A stretch of 5,669 nucleotides of DNA from Actinomycetota bacterium (GTDB lineage Bacteria > Actinomycetota > Acidimicrobiia > Acidimicrobiales > CADCTF01). The stretch covers positions 1 to 5,669 of the forward strand of contig JAHWJQ010000141.1 of assembly GCA_019348305.1 (NCBI GenBank), in the 5' to 3' direction. Under the pieces are notes generated by a model. The model was not told the DNA's origin. It saw only the letters and a list, made by a program, of their open reading frames with translations, and did not search any database. Both the position numbers and the translations under genes were made by a program. Positions 1 to 5,513 of this stretch are shown here, in pieces (position 1 is the first letter of the stretch; the number at the start of each line of letters is the position of its first letter).

Positions 1-333
1 CTCGTCGCGCCCCTGCCACTTCTCGATGAAGGTGTTGCGGACCACCCGCGGCGCAGTGGAGTAGGCCCCTTCGGAGGCAGAGGGAACCAGGTCGTTCACG
101 AATGGCGCCCGCACCGTCTGGTCGGACCGGGCGGCCAGGACACAGGCCTTGTATTCCTCGGGCAGCTCGGCCTCCTCAGAGGCGATGAACCGCGTCCCGA
201 CGTTCACGCCTTGTGCTCCGACGGCCAGCGCGGCGGCGAGGCCGCGTCCGTCGGCTATGCCTCCCGCAGTCACGACGGGCACTGGCGCCACCTGATCGAC
301 CACCTGTGGAACGTGCCCCGTCGTCCCGACCTG
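1..333 (-). CDS. Nitronate monooxygenase (2-nitropropane dioxygenase family), C-terminal part only
   Basis: Read on the minus strand this gives VPQVVDQVAPVPVV, then TAGGIADGRGLAAALAVGAQ and GVNVGTRFIASEEAELPEEY. This is the FMN-phosphate-binding end of the TIM barrel in nitronate monooxygenases (AGGIADGRG loop; GTRF strand). These flavoenzymes oxidise nitronates to carbonyl compounds and nitrite; many actinobacterial members are annotated only at family level. The gene continues off the left edge. The N-terminal two thirds of the barrel (FMN-binding GGMG region and catalytic His) should lie above position 333 but is absent: family similarity fades at about QVGTTGHVPQ (312-333), and the DNA beyond codes for an unrelated plus-strand protein. 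The minus frame stays open up to a stop at 703-705, so a hybrid ORF starting at a GTG is possible but has no family support. Best read as a 5'-truncated gene, either a rearrangement product or an assembly junction. The 5' limit is approximate. Confidence 0.8.
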
Positions 334-375
334 CCCGGTTACGGGCCACCAATTCGCCCCCGCGGCGAGGCGACC

Positions 376-1068
376 ATGGACCACATGCAGCGCTTCGCCG
401 AGGAGATCGCTCGCAAGCACATGGAGCTGCCGCACCACCAGGCTCCGCCGCCGGGTAGCGCGGGGGGGCTGGCAGGCTCCACCACGGGCCTCAACCCTGA
501 GTTCCTCGCTCGCTTCATGGCCTACTCCGCCCGTGTAGGTGGGCTGCGGATCGTCTCCGGTTTTCCGGCGCCGCCATCGCAGGTACGGCAAGCCCTGATC
601 ACCCTGACGGTCCTGCGTGGCGGCGACCCGGACGCCATCGCCGAACTCGGCGACATCACCGACCTGCCCCGGCCGTGGGACCCGGCGACCTGCCCAGGCG
701 CCCTACGCCAGCAGGTGTGGCTGTGGTGCGACGACGTCGCCGGCTGGATCAACCGGCAGTACAGCTGGCGACCGGCCAGCCTGATCCCGGCCTGCTGGCC
801 CCGGCACCCGCACATCGCCAACGAACTCCCCGTCCTGGCGTGCCTACGGGACGCCGCCGGCGGCCTCGGCCCGGAGCTGCTCGAGGAATGGCACCGGCAC
901 ACCCTGCCGCTGTTCCTCGACCGGCTCGCCAGCCGGCTGGGGGAGAGCACCTGCCGCACCGGCAAACACCAGGACTGGCCGGCCGCCGGCCGCCACGACA
1001 GCTACACCAGCGCGCCGGCCAGCACCGAGCGGTCGCCGGCGCGGAGGCCGACGATGACCCGGCGGTAG
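376..1068 (+). CDS. Uncharacterised actinobacterial protein with CWPxHPH motif (DUF4913-like layout)
   Basis: 230 residues from ATG 376; GAGG at 367-370 with a 5-nt spacer supports this start over the longer frame from 211, whose first part is merely antisense to the nitronate monooxygenase. The N-terminus is charged and helical (MQRFAEEIARKHMEL, 4-18), followed by a Pro/Gly linker (22-38). The helical core has a conserved-looking sequence: WLWCDDVAGWIN (115-126), IPACWPRHPH (137-146), EEWHR (170-174), and the terminal GKHQDWPAAGRH (196-207). From memory, such W/CWP-HP/EEWHR proteins recur in actinomycetes, often near mobile or plasmid-like genes; the W...HP layout recalls DUF4913, but I cannot confirm membership. 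No catalytic motif is recognisable and the function is unknown. Residues after about 209 are antisense to the end of the GH1 gene and look unlike a real tail, so the native stop may have been lost. Confidence 0.6.
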   Translation: MDHMQRFAEEIARKHMELPHHQAPPPGSAGGLAGSTTGLNPEFLARFMAYSARVGGLRIVSGFPAPPSQVRQALITLTVLRGGDPDAIAELGDITDLPRPWDPATCPGALRQQVWLWCDDVAGWINRQYSWRPASLIPACWPRHPHIANELPVLACLRDAAGGLGPELLEEWHRHTLPLFLDRLASRLGESTCRTGKHQDWPAAGRHDSYTSAPASTERSPARRPTMTRR

Positions 1069-2384
1069 GCGCCAGCGGCATCGTGGCCGGTGGCGTCGAG
1101 GGCGCTCCACCGCCGCCCCCTGGCCCGGTCGACCCCGTAGAGGCCGAAGCGGGAGTCATAGGTCCCCCACTCGTAGCTGTCGGCCAGGCTCCGGTGCCAG
1201 TAGCCCTCCACCGCGGCGCCGTCGTCCAGCGCCCGCACGACGGCGGCCAGGCTCTCGCGGAGGTAGCGGGGGCGGTCCCAGCGGTCACTGCCGGGCAGCG
1301 GCCGCCCGCTCACCACCTGCTGGCACAGGCCGCTCTCGGCCACCTCGACGGGGAGCCCGACACCCGCGCCGCGACGGCACCTCGCCGCCAGCCGCGACGG
1401 CTCTGGCCGTTGGTGCCACCGCGGCGGGAGACGAGGCGACGCCACCTGGTCGTGGTAGCCGAGGGCCACGGCGTCGATGCTGGCCGCCCGGGACGACCGG
1501 TAGACCTCGGCGATGGTCCGGGGCAGCGCCTGGTCGAGGGGCACGGCCGACGCGACGAGCCGCCGTAGCGCCCGCTCGGCCACAGACGCAGGTGTCGGTG
1601 CCGCCCGGTTCCAGTTACTGCGACGCCCCCTGAGGTGGGAGCCGATGCCACTGCGCAGTACACCCTGGTGGCGGGCGACCAGGGTGTCGACGAGCAGCTG
1701 ATCGAGCTCGTAGATCGACAGGGCGTAGGTGTTGACCGACACCCGGGCGTCGGGCTGGACCCGGTGGATCACGTCCGCCGCCATCACGTGGGCGGCCAGC
1801 ATGTGGTCGAGGGCCCGCAAGGCGGCGCCGGCCGCCAACCGCCGCCCAGGTGGGAACCGACCGGTGAGGTAGCTCTCGATGGCAACGATGTTGGGCTCGT
1901 TGATCGTGATCCAGTGCCGGCAGTGGTCCTTGAGGCGGCTCACGGCGACCTCGGCCCAGCCCGCGAACAACTCGGGCGAGTCGAGGCCGACCCAGAAGTC
2001 GGGCCCCAGCCAGGCCGGGTGGGCGAAGTGGTGCAGCGTCACCACCGGCTCGAGACCCCGCCGGGCGGCGGCGGAGAGGATGGCGCGGTAGCGATCCACC
2101 GCGGCGGCGTCGAGCTCGCCGGGGGCGGGTTCGACCCGCGACCACTCCACCGACAGTCGGAAGCTGTCGCAGCCCAACCCCGCGGCCCGGTCGAAGTGCT
2201 CCTCGTAGGAGTGCCAGAAGTCCAAGGCGTCGCCCGAGGGCTCGATCACCCCCGCCCGCTCCCACTCGGCCCAGTTGTTGGCCGGCTCGTCCGGGCCGTT
2301 GTAGCCCCCCTCCACCCCGAACCCGGAGGTGACGACTCCGAAGCGGAAGCCGTCAGGCAACCGCAGGGGGCGATCGGGGTTCAT
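1002..2384 (-). CDS. Glycoside hydrolase family 1 protein (beta-glycosidase type)
   Basis: 460 residues from ATG 2384, the usual GH1 length; the longer open frame upstream is antisense to the racemase. GH1 enzymes are retaining (beta/alpha)8 glycosidases. Visible signatures in order: N-terminal [15 protein letters not shown] (13-27), [11 protein letters not shown] (116-126), the acid/base motif ITINEPN (159-165, E163), the nucleophile strand PVEVAESG (345-352, E350) and [20 protein letters not shown] (393-412, aglycone/glycone E405-W406) then FGLYGVD. Both catalytic glutamates are present, so activity is plausible. Departures: the Gln of the usual TSAYQIEG strand is Gly23, the usual ENG is ESG (350-352), and the NYY motif is GYH (309-311); glycone choice may therefore be atypical. 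No signal peptide, so cytoplasmic. Its start faces the racemase start 61 bp away; no good Shine-Dalgarno is seen. The last codons (after GDRSVLAG) overlap the neighbouring plus-strand ORF by 67 nt. Confidence 0.88.
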   Translation of the reverse strand: MNPDRPLRLPDGFRFGVVTSGFGVEGGYNGPDEPANNWAEWERAGVIEPSGDALDFWHSYEEHFDRAAGLGCDSFRLSVEWSRVEPAPGELDAAAVDRYRAILSAAARRGLEPVVTLHHFAHPAWLGPDFWVGLDSPELFAGWAEVAVSRLKDHCRHWITINEPNIVAIESYLTGRFPPGRRLAAGAALRALDHMLAAHVMAADVIHRVQPDARVSVNTYALSIYELDQLLVDTLVARHQGVLRSGIGSHLRGRRSNWNRAAPTPASVAERALRRLVASAVPLDQALPRTIAEVYRSSRAASIDAVALGYHDQVASPRLPPRWHQRPEPSRLAARCRRGAGVGLPVEVAESGLCQQVVSGRPLPGSDRWDRPRYLRESLAAVVRALDDGAAVEGYWHRSLADSYEWGTYDSRFGLYGVDRARGRRWSALDATGHDAAGAYRRVIVGLRAGDRSVLAGALV

Positions 2385-2445
2385 GCCGGCGGAGCGTACG
2401 CGCCGCCTACCATCGCCCGGCACACCCGAGGGCTTGGAGACACCC
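2385..2445. promoter_or_regulatory. Short divergent intergenic region between GH1 and racemase genes
   Basis: The 61 bp between the two divergent starts must hold or overlap both promoters. A TACCAT (2408-2413, plus) and a TACGCT (minus, 2398-2393) fit the TANNNT -10 pattern, but neither has a recognisable -35 at proper spacing. In such GC-rich DNA these short matches are weak evidence. The region is assigned as regulatory by position only. Confidence 0.35.
2436..2439 (+). promoter_or_regulatory. Ribosome binding site (GGAG) deciding the racemase GTG start
   Basis: GGAG lies 6 nt before GTG 2446. In-frame upstream alternatives are TTG 2434, ATG 2383 and ATG 2329; the last lies inside the divergent GH1 gene. 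Starting at 2446 gives [13 protein letters not shown], which aligns with the known MCR start MAGPLSG, so both signals agree. Confidence 0.75.
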
Positions 2446-3594
2446 GTGGCCGGCCCGCTGAGCGGCATCAAGATCGTCGAGGTGGCGGCCATCGGCCCGG
2501 CGCCGTTCGCCGCCATGGTGCTGTCCGACATGGGTGCCGAGGTGCTGCGCGTCGACCGGGCGCAGGCGGTTCGGGGTGGAGATCCGTCCTCGCCACCCCT
2601 CGACGTGTTGAACCGGGGGCGGCGCTCGGTGGGCATCGACCTCAAGAACCCCTCGGGCGTCGAGGCCCTGCTGCGCCTGGTTGCACATGCCGACGGCCTG
2701 GTCGAGGGTTTCCGGCCGGGGGTGGCCGAACGGCTCGGTATCGGTCCTGACCACTGCCTGGCCCGCAACCCCCGCTTGGTCTACGGGCGCATGACGGGGT
2801 GGGGGCAGGAGGGCCCGCTGGCGGCGACGGCGGGGCACGACATCAACTACATCGCGCTGGCCGGCGTGCTCGAGGCCATCGGCCGAGCCGGCCAGCCGCC
2901 GGTGCCCCCCCTCAACCTCGTCGGCGACTTCGGGGGTGGCGGCATGTTGCTGGCCTTCGGGATGGTGTGCGGGATCCTCGAGGCCTGGAGGTCCGGCCAG
3001 GGCCAGGTGGTCGACGCCGCGATGGTGGACGGCGCCGCCCTGTTGATGGCGATGATCCACGGCCTGCGGGCGATGGGGGTCTGGTCAGACGAGCGGGGCA
3101 CCAACCTCCTCGACACCGGCGCCCACTTCTACGACGTCTACGAGACCGCCGATGCCAAGTTCGTGTCGGTCGGGTCGATCGAGCCGCAGTTCTACGGCGA
3201 GCTGCTCCGCCTCACCGGTCTGGCCGGCGACCCGGCCTTCGGTGCCCAGATGAACCGCGCCGACTGGCCGGCGCTCAAGGCCCGCCTGGCCCAGGTGTTC
3301 AGGACCAAGACCCGCGACGAGTGGTGCTCGATCATGGAGGGCACCGACGTCTGCTTCGCGCCCGTGCTCACGCTGTGGGAGGCGCCGCAGCACCCCCACC
3401 TGGCCGAACGGTCCACGTTCACCGAGTTGGCCGGGCTCACCCAGCCGGCGCCGGCGCCCCGCTTCAGCCGCACGCCGGGCAGCATCGGGCGCCCGCCTCC
3501 CCACCCCGGACAGCACAGCGACGAGGCACTGGCCGACTGGGGCTTCTCGGGGCCCGAGGTGGCTGAGCTCAGGGAGATGGGAGCGATCCGCTAG
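2446..3594 (+). CDS. mcr: Alpha-methylacyl-CoA racemase (family III CoA-transferase fold)
   Basis: 382 residues from GTG 2446 (family members about 360). It interconverts (2R)- and (2S)-2-methylacyl-CoA esters so that branched chains, such as sterol side-chain or methyl-branched fatty acids, can enter beta-oxidation. Similarity to Mycobacterium tuberculosis MCR as I remember it is high throughout: AGPLSG at the N-terminus, DLK (65-67), [15 protein letters not shown] (87-101), [10 protein letters not shown] (115-124), [10 protein letters not shown] (129-138), [12 protein letters not shown] (154-165), [11 protein letters not shown] (186-196), IEPQFY (245-250) and APRFSRT (337-343). The catalytic residues H126, D156 and E241 of MCR correspond to H131, D161 and E246 here, a constant 5-residue offset. 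The protein is cytosolic and homodimeric in the family, with two interlocked subunits. The C-terminus is about 20 residues longer than MCR. It stands 29 nt before the haem-oxygenase-like gene and divergent from GH1. No other lipid-catabolism gene is in view, so the physiological substrate is open. Confidence 0.95.
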   Translation: MAGPLSGIKIVEVAAIGPAPFAAMVLSDMGAEVLRVDRAQAVRGGDPSSPPLDVLNRGRRSVGIDLKNPSGVEALLRLVAHADGLVEGFRPGVAERLGIGPDHCLARNPRLVYGRMTGWGQEGPLAATAGHDINYIALAGVLEAIGRAGQPPVPPLNLVGDFGGGGMLLAFGMVCGILEAWRSGQGQVVDAAMVDGAALLMAMIHGLRAMGVWSDERGTNLLDTGAHFYDVYETADAKFVSVGSIEPQFYGELLRLTGLAGDPAFGAQMNRADWPALKARLAQVFRTKTRDEWCSIMEGTDVCFAPVLTLWEAPQHPHLAERSTFTELAGLTQPAPAPRFSRTPGSIGRPPPHPGQHSDEALADWGFSGPEVAELREMGAIR

Positions 3595-3611
3595 TCGAGG
3601 CTCCTGGCGCT

Positions 3612-3617
3612 TAGGTT
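3612..3617 (+). promoter_or_regulatory. Possible -10 box (TAGGTT) for a leaderless transcript of the MhuD-like gene
   Basis: TAGGTT matches TANNNT and ends 6 nt before ATG 3624, so transcription would start on or next to the A of the start codon. Leaderless messages are common in actinobacteria, and no clear Shine-Dalgarno precedes this ATG. No TTGACA-like -35 is seen. Read-through from the racemase gene, 29 nt upstream, is equally possible. Confidence 0.3.
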
Positions 3618-3623
3618 TGGGCG

Positions 3624-3947
3624 ATGAGTTTCGTCGCCATCAACGCCATAACCGTCCCGCCCGGCGGCGGGGACGAGCTAGCCCGCCGCTTTGCTGCCCG
3701 CGCCGGCAAGGTCGACCAGCAGGACGGCTTCGAGGAGTTCCAGCTCCTGCGTCCCGCGGACGGGAAGAACACCTTCTTCGTCTACACACGCTGGCGGGAC
3801 AAGGCCGCTTTCGAGGCGTGGACGTCTTCGATGGCCTTCCAGCACGGCCACGCCCAGCCCGAGGGGGCCAGCAAGCCCGTCGCCTCCGGCAGCGAGCTCT
3901 GGCAGTTCACGGTCGAACAGCGCACGCCGGCGGGGTCGGGGTCCTAG
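3624..3947 (+). CDS. MhuD/IsdG-type haem-degrading monooxygenase (ABM fold)
   Basis: 107 residues, the size of MhuD (105). The sequence parallels mycobacterial MhuD: INAITVPPGGGDELARRFA (6-24) against INAIEVPAGAGPELEKRFA, then GFEEFQLLRP (35-44), FFVYTRW (51-57), FEAW (63-66) and PVASGSELWQF (85-95). The IsdG-family signature is in place: N7 and W66 occupy exactly the positions of MhuD N7 and W66, and the axial haem ligand (H75 in MhuD, H76 in IsdI) would be H76 or H74 in the segment FQHGH. Family members are ferredoxin-like dimers that oxidatively open haem and free iron; MhuD makes mycobilins without releasing CO. By alignment this is a haem-iron acquisition or turnover enzyme in the cytosol rather than an antibiotic-biosynthesis monooxygenase, the usual automatic label. 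It has three extra residues after the His segment. The product (mycobilin, staphylobilin or other) cannot be read from sequence. A membrane-protein gene follows at once in the -1 frame. Confidence 0.85.
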   Translation: MSFVAINAITVPPGGGDELARRFAARAGKVDQQDGFEEFQLLRPADGKNTFFVYTRWRDKAAFEAWTSSMAFQHGHAQPEGASKPVASGSELWQFTVEQRTPAGSGS

Positions 3948-3949
3948 CC

Positions 3950-4336
3950 CTGCCGGTCCTGCTTGCCAACGCCCTGCTCGACCTCCACGTCGGCTGGGCC
4001 TGGGTGGTCATCATCGGCAACGGCCTGGCCGGGCTCTGGGCGCTCGGTGCGGCCGGCGTGCCGGCGTTGCGCACCCGCGCCCTCTGGTGGTTCACGGTGC
4101 TGGCCGAGGCGTCGGTGTTCGTCCAGGTGCTCCTGGGCGTGCAGCTGGTGGCCGGCGAGAAGATCGAGGCCCCCCAGTTCCACATGTTCTACGGCTTCGT
4201 GGCCATCATCGCCGTGGGCATCCTCTACAGCTACCGCCAGCAGATGCGCCACCGGCTGTACCTGCTCTACGGCTTCGGCGGACTGTTCATCATGGGCCTG
4301 GGCATCCGGGCCCTGCTGGTGGGCGGCCGGGGCTAG
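3950..4336 (+). CDS. Small four-helix membrane protein, start unusual
   Basis: Counted from CTG 3950 it has 128 residues and four predicted membrane segments: about 8-36 (LDLHVGWAWVVIIGNGLAG), 45-68 (LWWFTVLAEASVFVQVLLG), 78-95 (HMFYGFVAIIAVGILYSY) and 103-124 (LYLLYGFGGLFIMGLGIRAL). Short basic loops include RTRALWW (41-47) and RQQMRHR (96-102). Strong hydrophobic patterning and aromatic motifs (QFHMFYGF, YLLYGFGG) mark a real protein; I recognise no named family. No ATG, GTG or TTG lies at the apparent N-terminus. In-frame options are GTG 3818 (deep inside the preceding gene), CTG 3950 or 3959, and GTG 4004 (inside helix 1). CTG 3950 is 2 nt after the preceding stop, with a G-rich run at 3938-3941. 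Alternatively a -1 frameshift in GGGGTCGGGGTCC would fuse it to the haem oxygenase. H13 and H78 sit in or at helices and could bind a cofactor such as haem (inference). Confidence 0.7.
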   Translation: MPVLLANALLDLHVGWAWVVIIGNGLAGLWALGAAGVPALRTRALWWFTVLAEASVFVQVLLGVQLVAGEKIEAPQFHMFYGFVAIIAVGILYSYRQQMRHRLYLLYGFGGLFIMGLGIRALLVGGRG

Positions 4337-4345
4337 TGCACTAGC
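4332..4345. repeat. Perfect 14-bp palindrome across a stop codon
   Basis: GCTAGTGCACTAGC is its own reverse complement and contains the TAG stop (4334-4336) of the membrane-protein gene. With no spacer it would form a poor RNA hairpin, so a DNA-binding site or chance is more likely than a terminator. It lies in the 77-bp convergent gap before the CAP-protein stop. Confidence 0.5.
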
Positions 4346-4413
4346 GACCGGCCAGCCGAACCAGCGCGATTCCCCAAAATCGGTGAGGCGGCGGAGCGTG
4401 AGGTGCTCGGGCG

Positions 4414-5289
4414 CTAGGCGACGGTGAGGCGGACGTTCACCGACCGCCGCGCCAGGAGCCCGGCGGAGACGGTGAGAAGCAACAGGAGGCTGGCGGCGAC
4501 CACGGTGGCGAGGGGGCGCAGGCCGCTCACCGACAAGCCGGCGGCCGGGGCGGTGGCCAGGCTGGAGGGCAGGGCGGCCGGGGCGGCGGTGGTGGTGGTG
4601 GGCGCCGGGGGGGCGGTGACCGCGGGGGCGGGCACGGGAGCCGCGGCGGGGGCGGGAGTGGCCGCCGGCGCCTTGGCCACGACCGGGGCCTTGGCCACGA
4701 CCGGGGCCTTGGCCACGACCGGCGCCTTGGCAGGGGCAGGGGCGGGGGCAGGGGCAGGGGCGGGCTTGGGGGCAGCAGGGGCGGGGGCAGGGGCGGGGGC
4801 GGCCTTGGCCGTGTTGGGGACCACGAAGTTCTCGGTCACGTACAGATAGCCCCGCTCGTCGCGCGCCGCGCCGAAGCCGGCCACCGTGAAGCTCCCGTTC
4901 AACACGTTGGCCCGGTGCCCGGGGCTGTCCATGAAGGCCTGGTGGGCGGCCTCGGCGGTGGCGTTCATGCCCACGTTCTCGCCCAGGGACTTGGCGTTGA
5001 GCTTGGAGCGGGTGGCCTGGGTGAAGTAGGCGTCGTTGTGCCAGATGTTGTGGGCGGCGGCCATGTCGGCGCTGTGGGGGCCGGCGATGGCGGCCACGTC
5101 GTCGCGGGCCACCAGGGCGGGCAGGCCGGCGGCGGCCCGCTCGTCGTTGACCAACTGCAGCAGCCGGGCGGCCACCTCGGGGGCGTTGGTGACGCCGCCC
5201 TGGGCCGAGGCGGCAGGGGCTCCCACCAGGGACAGCACGAAGGCAAAGGACAGGGACAGGGCGATGAGGGAACCGAGGCGCTTGAGCAT
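4414..5289 (-). CDS. Secreted CAP/SCP-domain protein with Pro/Ala stalk and C-terminal membrane anchor
   Basis: 291 residues from ATG 5289, chosen over TTG 5295 because GAGG (5298-5301) is 8 nt before the ATG but only 2 nt before the TTG. Signal peptide: MLKR, hydrophobic core 5-22, cleavage after APAASA (A29). CAP domain about 37-156: LLQLVNDERAAAGLPAL (43-59), PHSADMAA (71-78), IWHND (82-86), SLGENVG (101-107), DSPGHRANVLNGSFTVAGFG (121-140), YVTENFV (150-156). Likely cavity residues are H72, E104 and H125. Bacterial CAP (YkwD-like) proteins are extracytoplasmic; their biochemical activity is mostly undefined. Residues about 162-245 form a Pro/Ala/Lys/Thr stalk containing KAPVVA repeats, probably spanning the wall. 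A hydrophobic helix (about 260-280) followed by RRSVNVRLTVA anchors the C-terminus; no LPXTG is present. It is divergent from another secreted-protein gene and shares an upstream element with it. Convergent with the membrane-protein gene. Confidence 0.92.
   Translation of the reverse strand: MLKRLGSLIALSLSFAFVLSLVGAPAASAQGGVTNAPEVAARLLQLVNDERAAAGLPALVARDDVAAIAGPHSADMAAAHNIWHNDAYFTQATRSKLNAKSLGENVGMNATAEAAHQAFMDSPGHRANVLNGSFTVAGFGAARDERGYLYVTENFVVPNTAKAAPAPAPAPAAPKPAPAPAPAPAPAKAPVVAKAPVVAKAPVVAKAPAATPAPAAAPVPAPAVTAPPAPTTTTAAPAALPSSLATAPAAGLSVSGLRPLATVVAASLLLLLTVSAGLLARRSVNVRLTVA
4670..4731 (-). repeat. 18-bp tandem repeat, three copies plus part, in the CAP-protein stalk
   Basis: On the plus strand the unit GCCTTGGCCACGACCGGG occurs at 4670-4687, 4688-4705 and, with one change at its last base, 4706-4723, followed by a partial copy (GCCTTGG). 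It encodes the hexapeptide KAPVVA repeated in the extracellular stalk. The near identity of the copies at DNA level points to recent expansion by slippage, so copy number may vary between strains. Confidence 0.9.
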
Positions 5290-5297
5290 GTCCAAGA

Positions 5298-5301
5298 CCT
5301 C
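5298..5301 (-). promoter_or_regulatory. Ribosome binding site (GAGG) of the CAP-protein gene
   Basis: On the minus strand GAGG is followed by 8 nt and then ATG 5289, which decides the start against the in-frame TTG at 5295-5293. Confidence 0.6.
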
Positions 5302-5317
5302 GTTGAAAGCCCGCCGG

Positions 5318-5343
5318 GCGTGTATCGACGCCCCCCCAACGTC
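5318..5343 (-). promoter_or_regulatory. 26-bp shared upstream element, copy in front of the CAP-protein gene
   Basis: Read on the minus strand it begins GACGTTGGG and ends GCGTCGATACACGC. It differs from the second copy (5488-5513, plus strand) at only one of 26 positions. It ends 28 nt before ATG 5289. Inside it GCGT-CGATAC-ACGC is an inverted repeat, extended here to a 6-bp stem GGGCGT/ACGCCC. That could be an operator for a dimeric regulator or a 5'-leader hairpin. A local 8-bp stem CCCCCAAC (5333-5340) / GTTGGGGG (5353-5360) overlaps this copy only. Confidence 0.7.
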
Positions 5344-5377
5344 TGAACAACGGTTGGGGGAGGGTTTGCCCTAACCC

Positions 5378-5399
5378 GGCTGGGGCCCCAACCCCAGCC
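5378..5399. repeat. Inverted repeat, 8-bp stem with 6-nt loop
   Basis: GGCTGGGG (5378-5385) pairs perfectly with CCCCAGCC (5392-5399) around CCCCAA. The inner TGGGGCCCCA (5381-5390) is itself a 10-bp palindrome. It lies between the divergent secreted-protein genes and upstream of both shared elements. There is no T-tract, so it is not a typical intrinsic terminator. Confidence 0.6.
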
Positions 5400-5408
5400 T
5401 CCTCCCGA

Positions 5409-5431
5409 GCGTGGGGGCCCCTGCCCCACGC
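5409..5431. repeat. Inverted repeat, 8-bp stem with 7-nt loop
   Basis: GCGTGGGG (5409-5416) pairs perfectly with CCCCACGC (5424-5431) around GCCCCTG. It lies 9 nt beyond the preceding inverted repeat, near the centre of the divergent intergenic region (5290-5541), which otherwise holds no gene that I can see. A further short palindrome GGGCCGGCCC lies at 5451-5460. Confidence 0.6.
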
Positions 5432-5487
5432 CGGGCCGTCCCCGCCCCCCGGGCCGGCCCAGCCGTCCGGCCGGGGAACCTTGGGCC

Positions 5488-5513
5488 GACGTTGGGCGGG
5501 CGTCGATACACGC
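5488..5513 (+). promoter_or_regulatory. 26-bp shared upstream element, copy in front of the second secreted-protein gene
   Basis: Plus-strand copy of the element at 5318-5343, 25/26 identical (GACGTTGGGC... to ...GCGTCGATACACGC) and again exactly 28 nt before the ATG (5542). The downstream spacer is mostly different, except for GTCTTGG (5533-5539) just before the start, which is also present before the CAP gene. Conserved sequence at a conserved distance inside a diverged spacer argues for function. Confidence 0.7.

Noticed and set aside
675..1568. Long plus-strand open frame antisense to GH1 and overlapping the unknown gene
   Set aside because: Arg/Pro/Ala-rich shadow with no motif; the GH1 reading of the same DNA carries clear catalytic motifs.
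1635..2750. 371-residue plus-strand open frame across GH1 and the racemase start
   Set aside because: It covers the antisense of GH1 and then an off-frame of the racemase; no domain is recognisable, and long shadows are expected at this GC content.
4367..4382. Inverted repeat CGATT-CCCCAA-AATCG as a terminator of the convergent genes
   Set aside because: Only a 5-bp stem with no T-run after it; too weak to call.
4381..4432. Direct repeat CGGTGAGGCGG at 4381-4391 and 4422-4432
   Set aside because: 11 bp, one copy inside the CAP gene end; plausible by chance in G-rich DNA and no associated element.
4670..4731. CRISPR-like array
   Set aside because: Units are directly abutting 18-mers in frame within a coding region, with no spacers.
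5470..5504. ECF-sigma promoter GGAACC (5475-5480) with CGTC (5501-5504)
   Set aside because: The 20-nt spacing is too long for typical ECF promoters, and the partner copy before the CAP gene has no GGAAC box.
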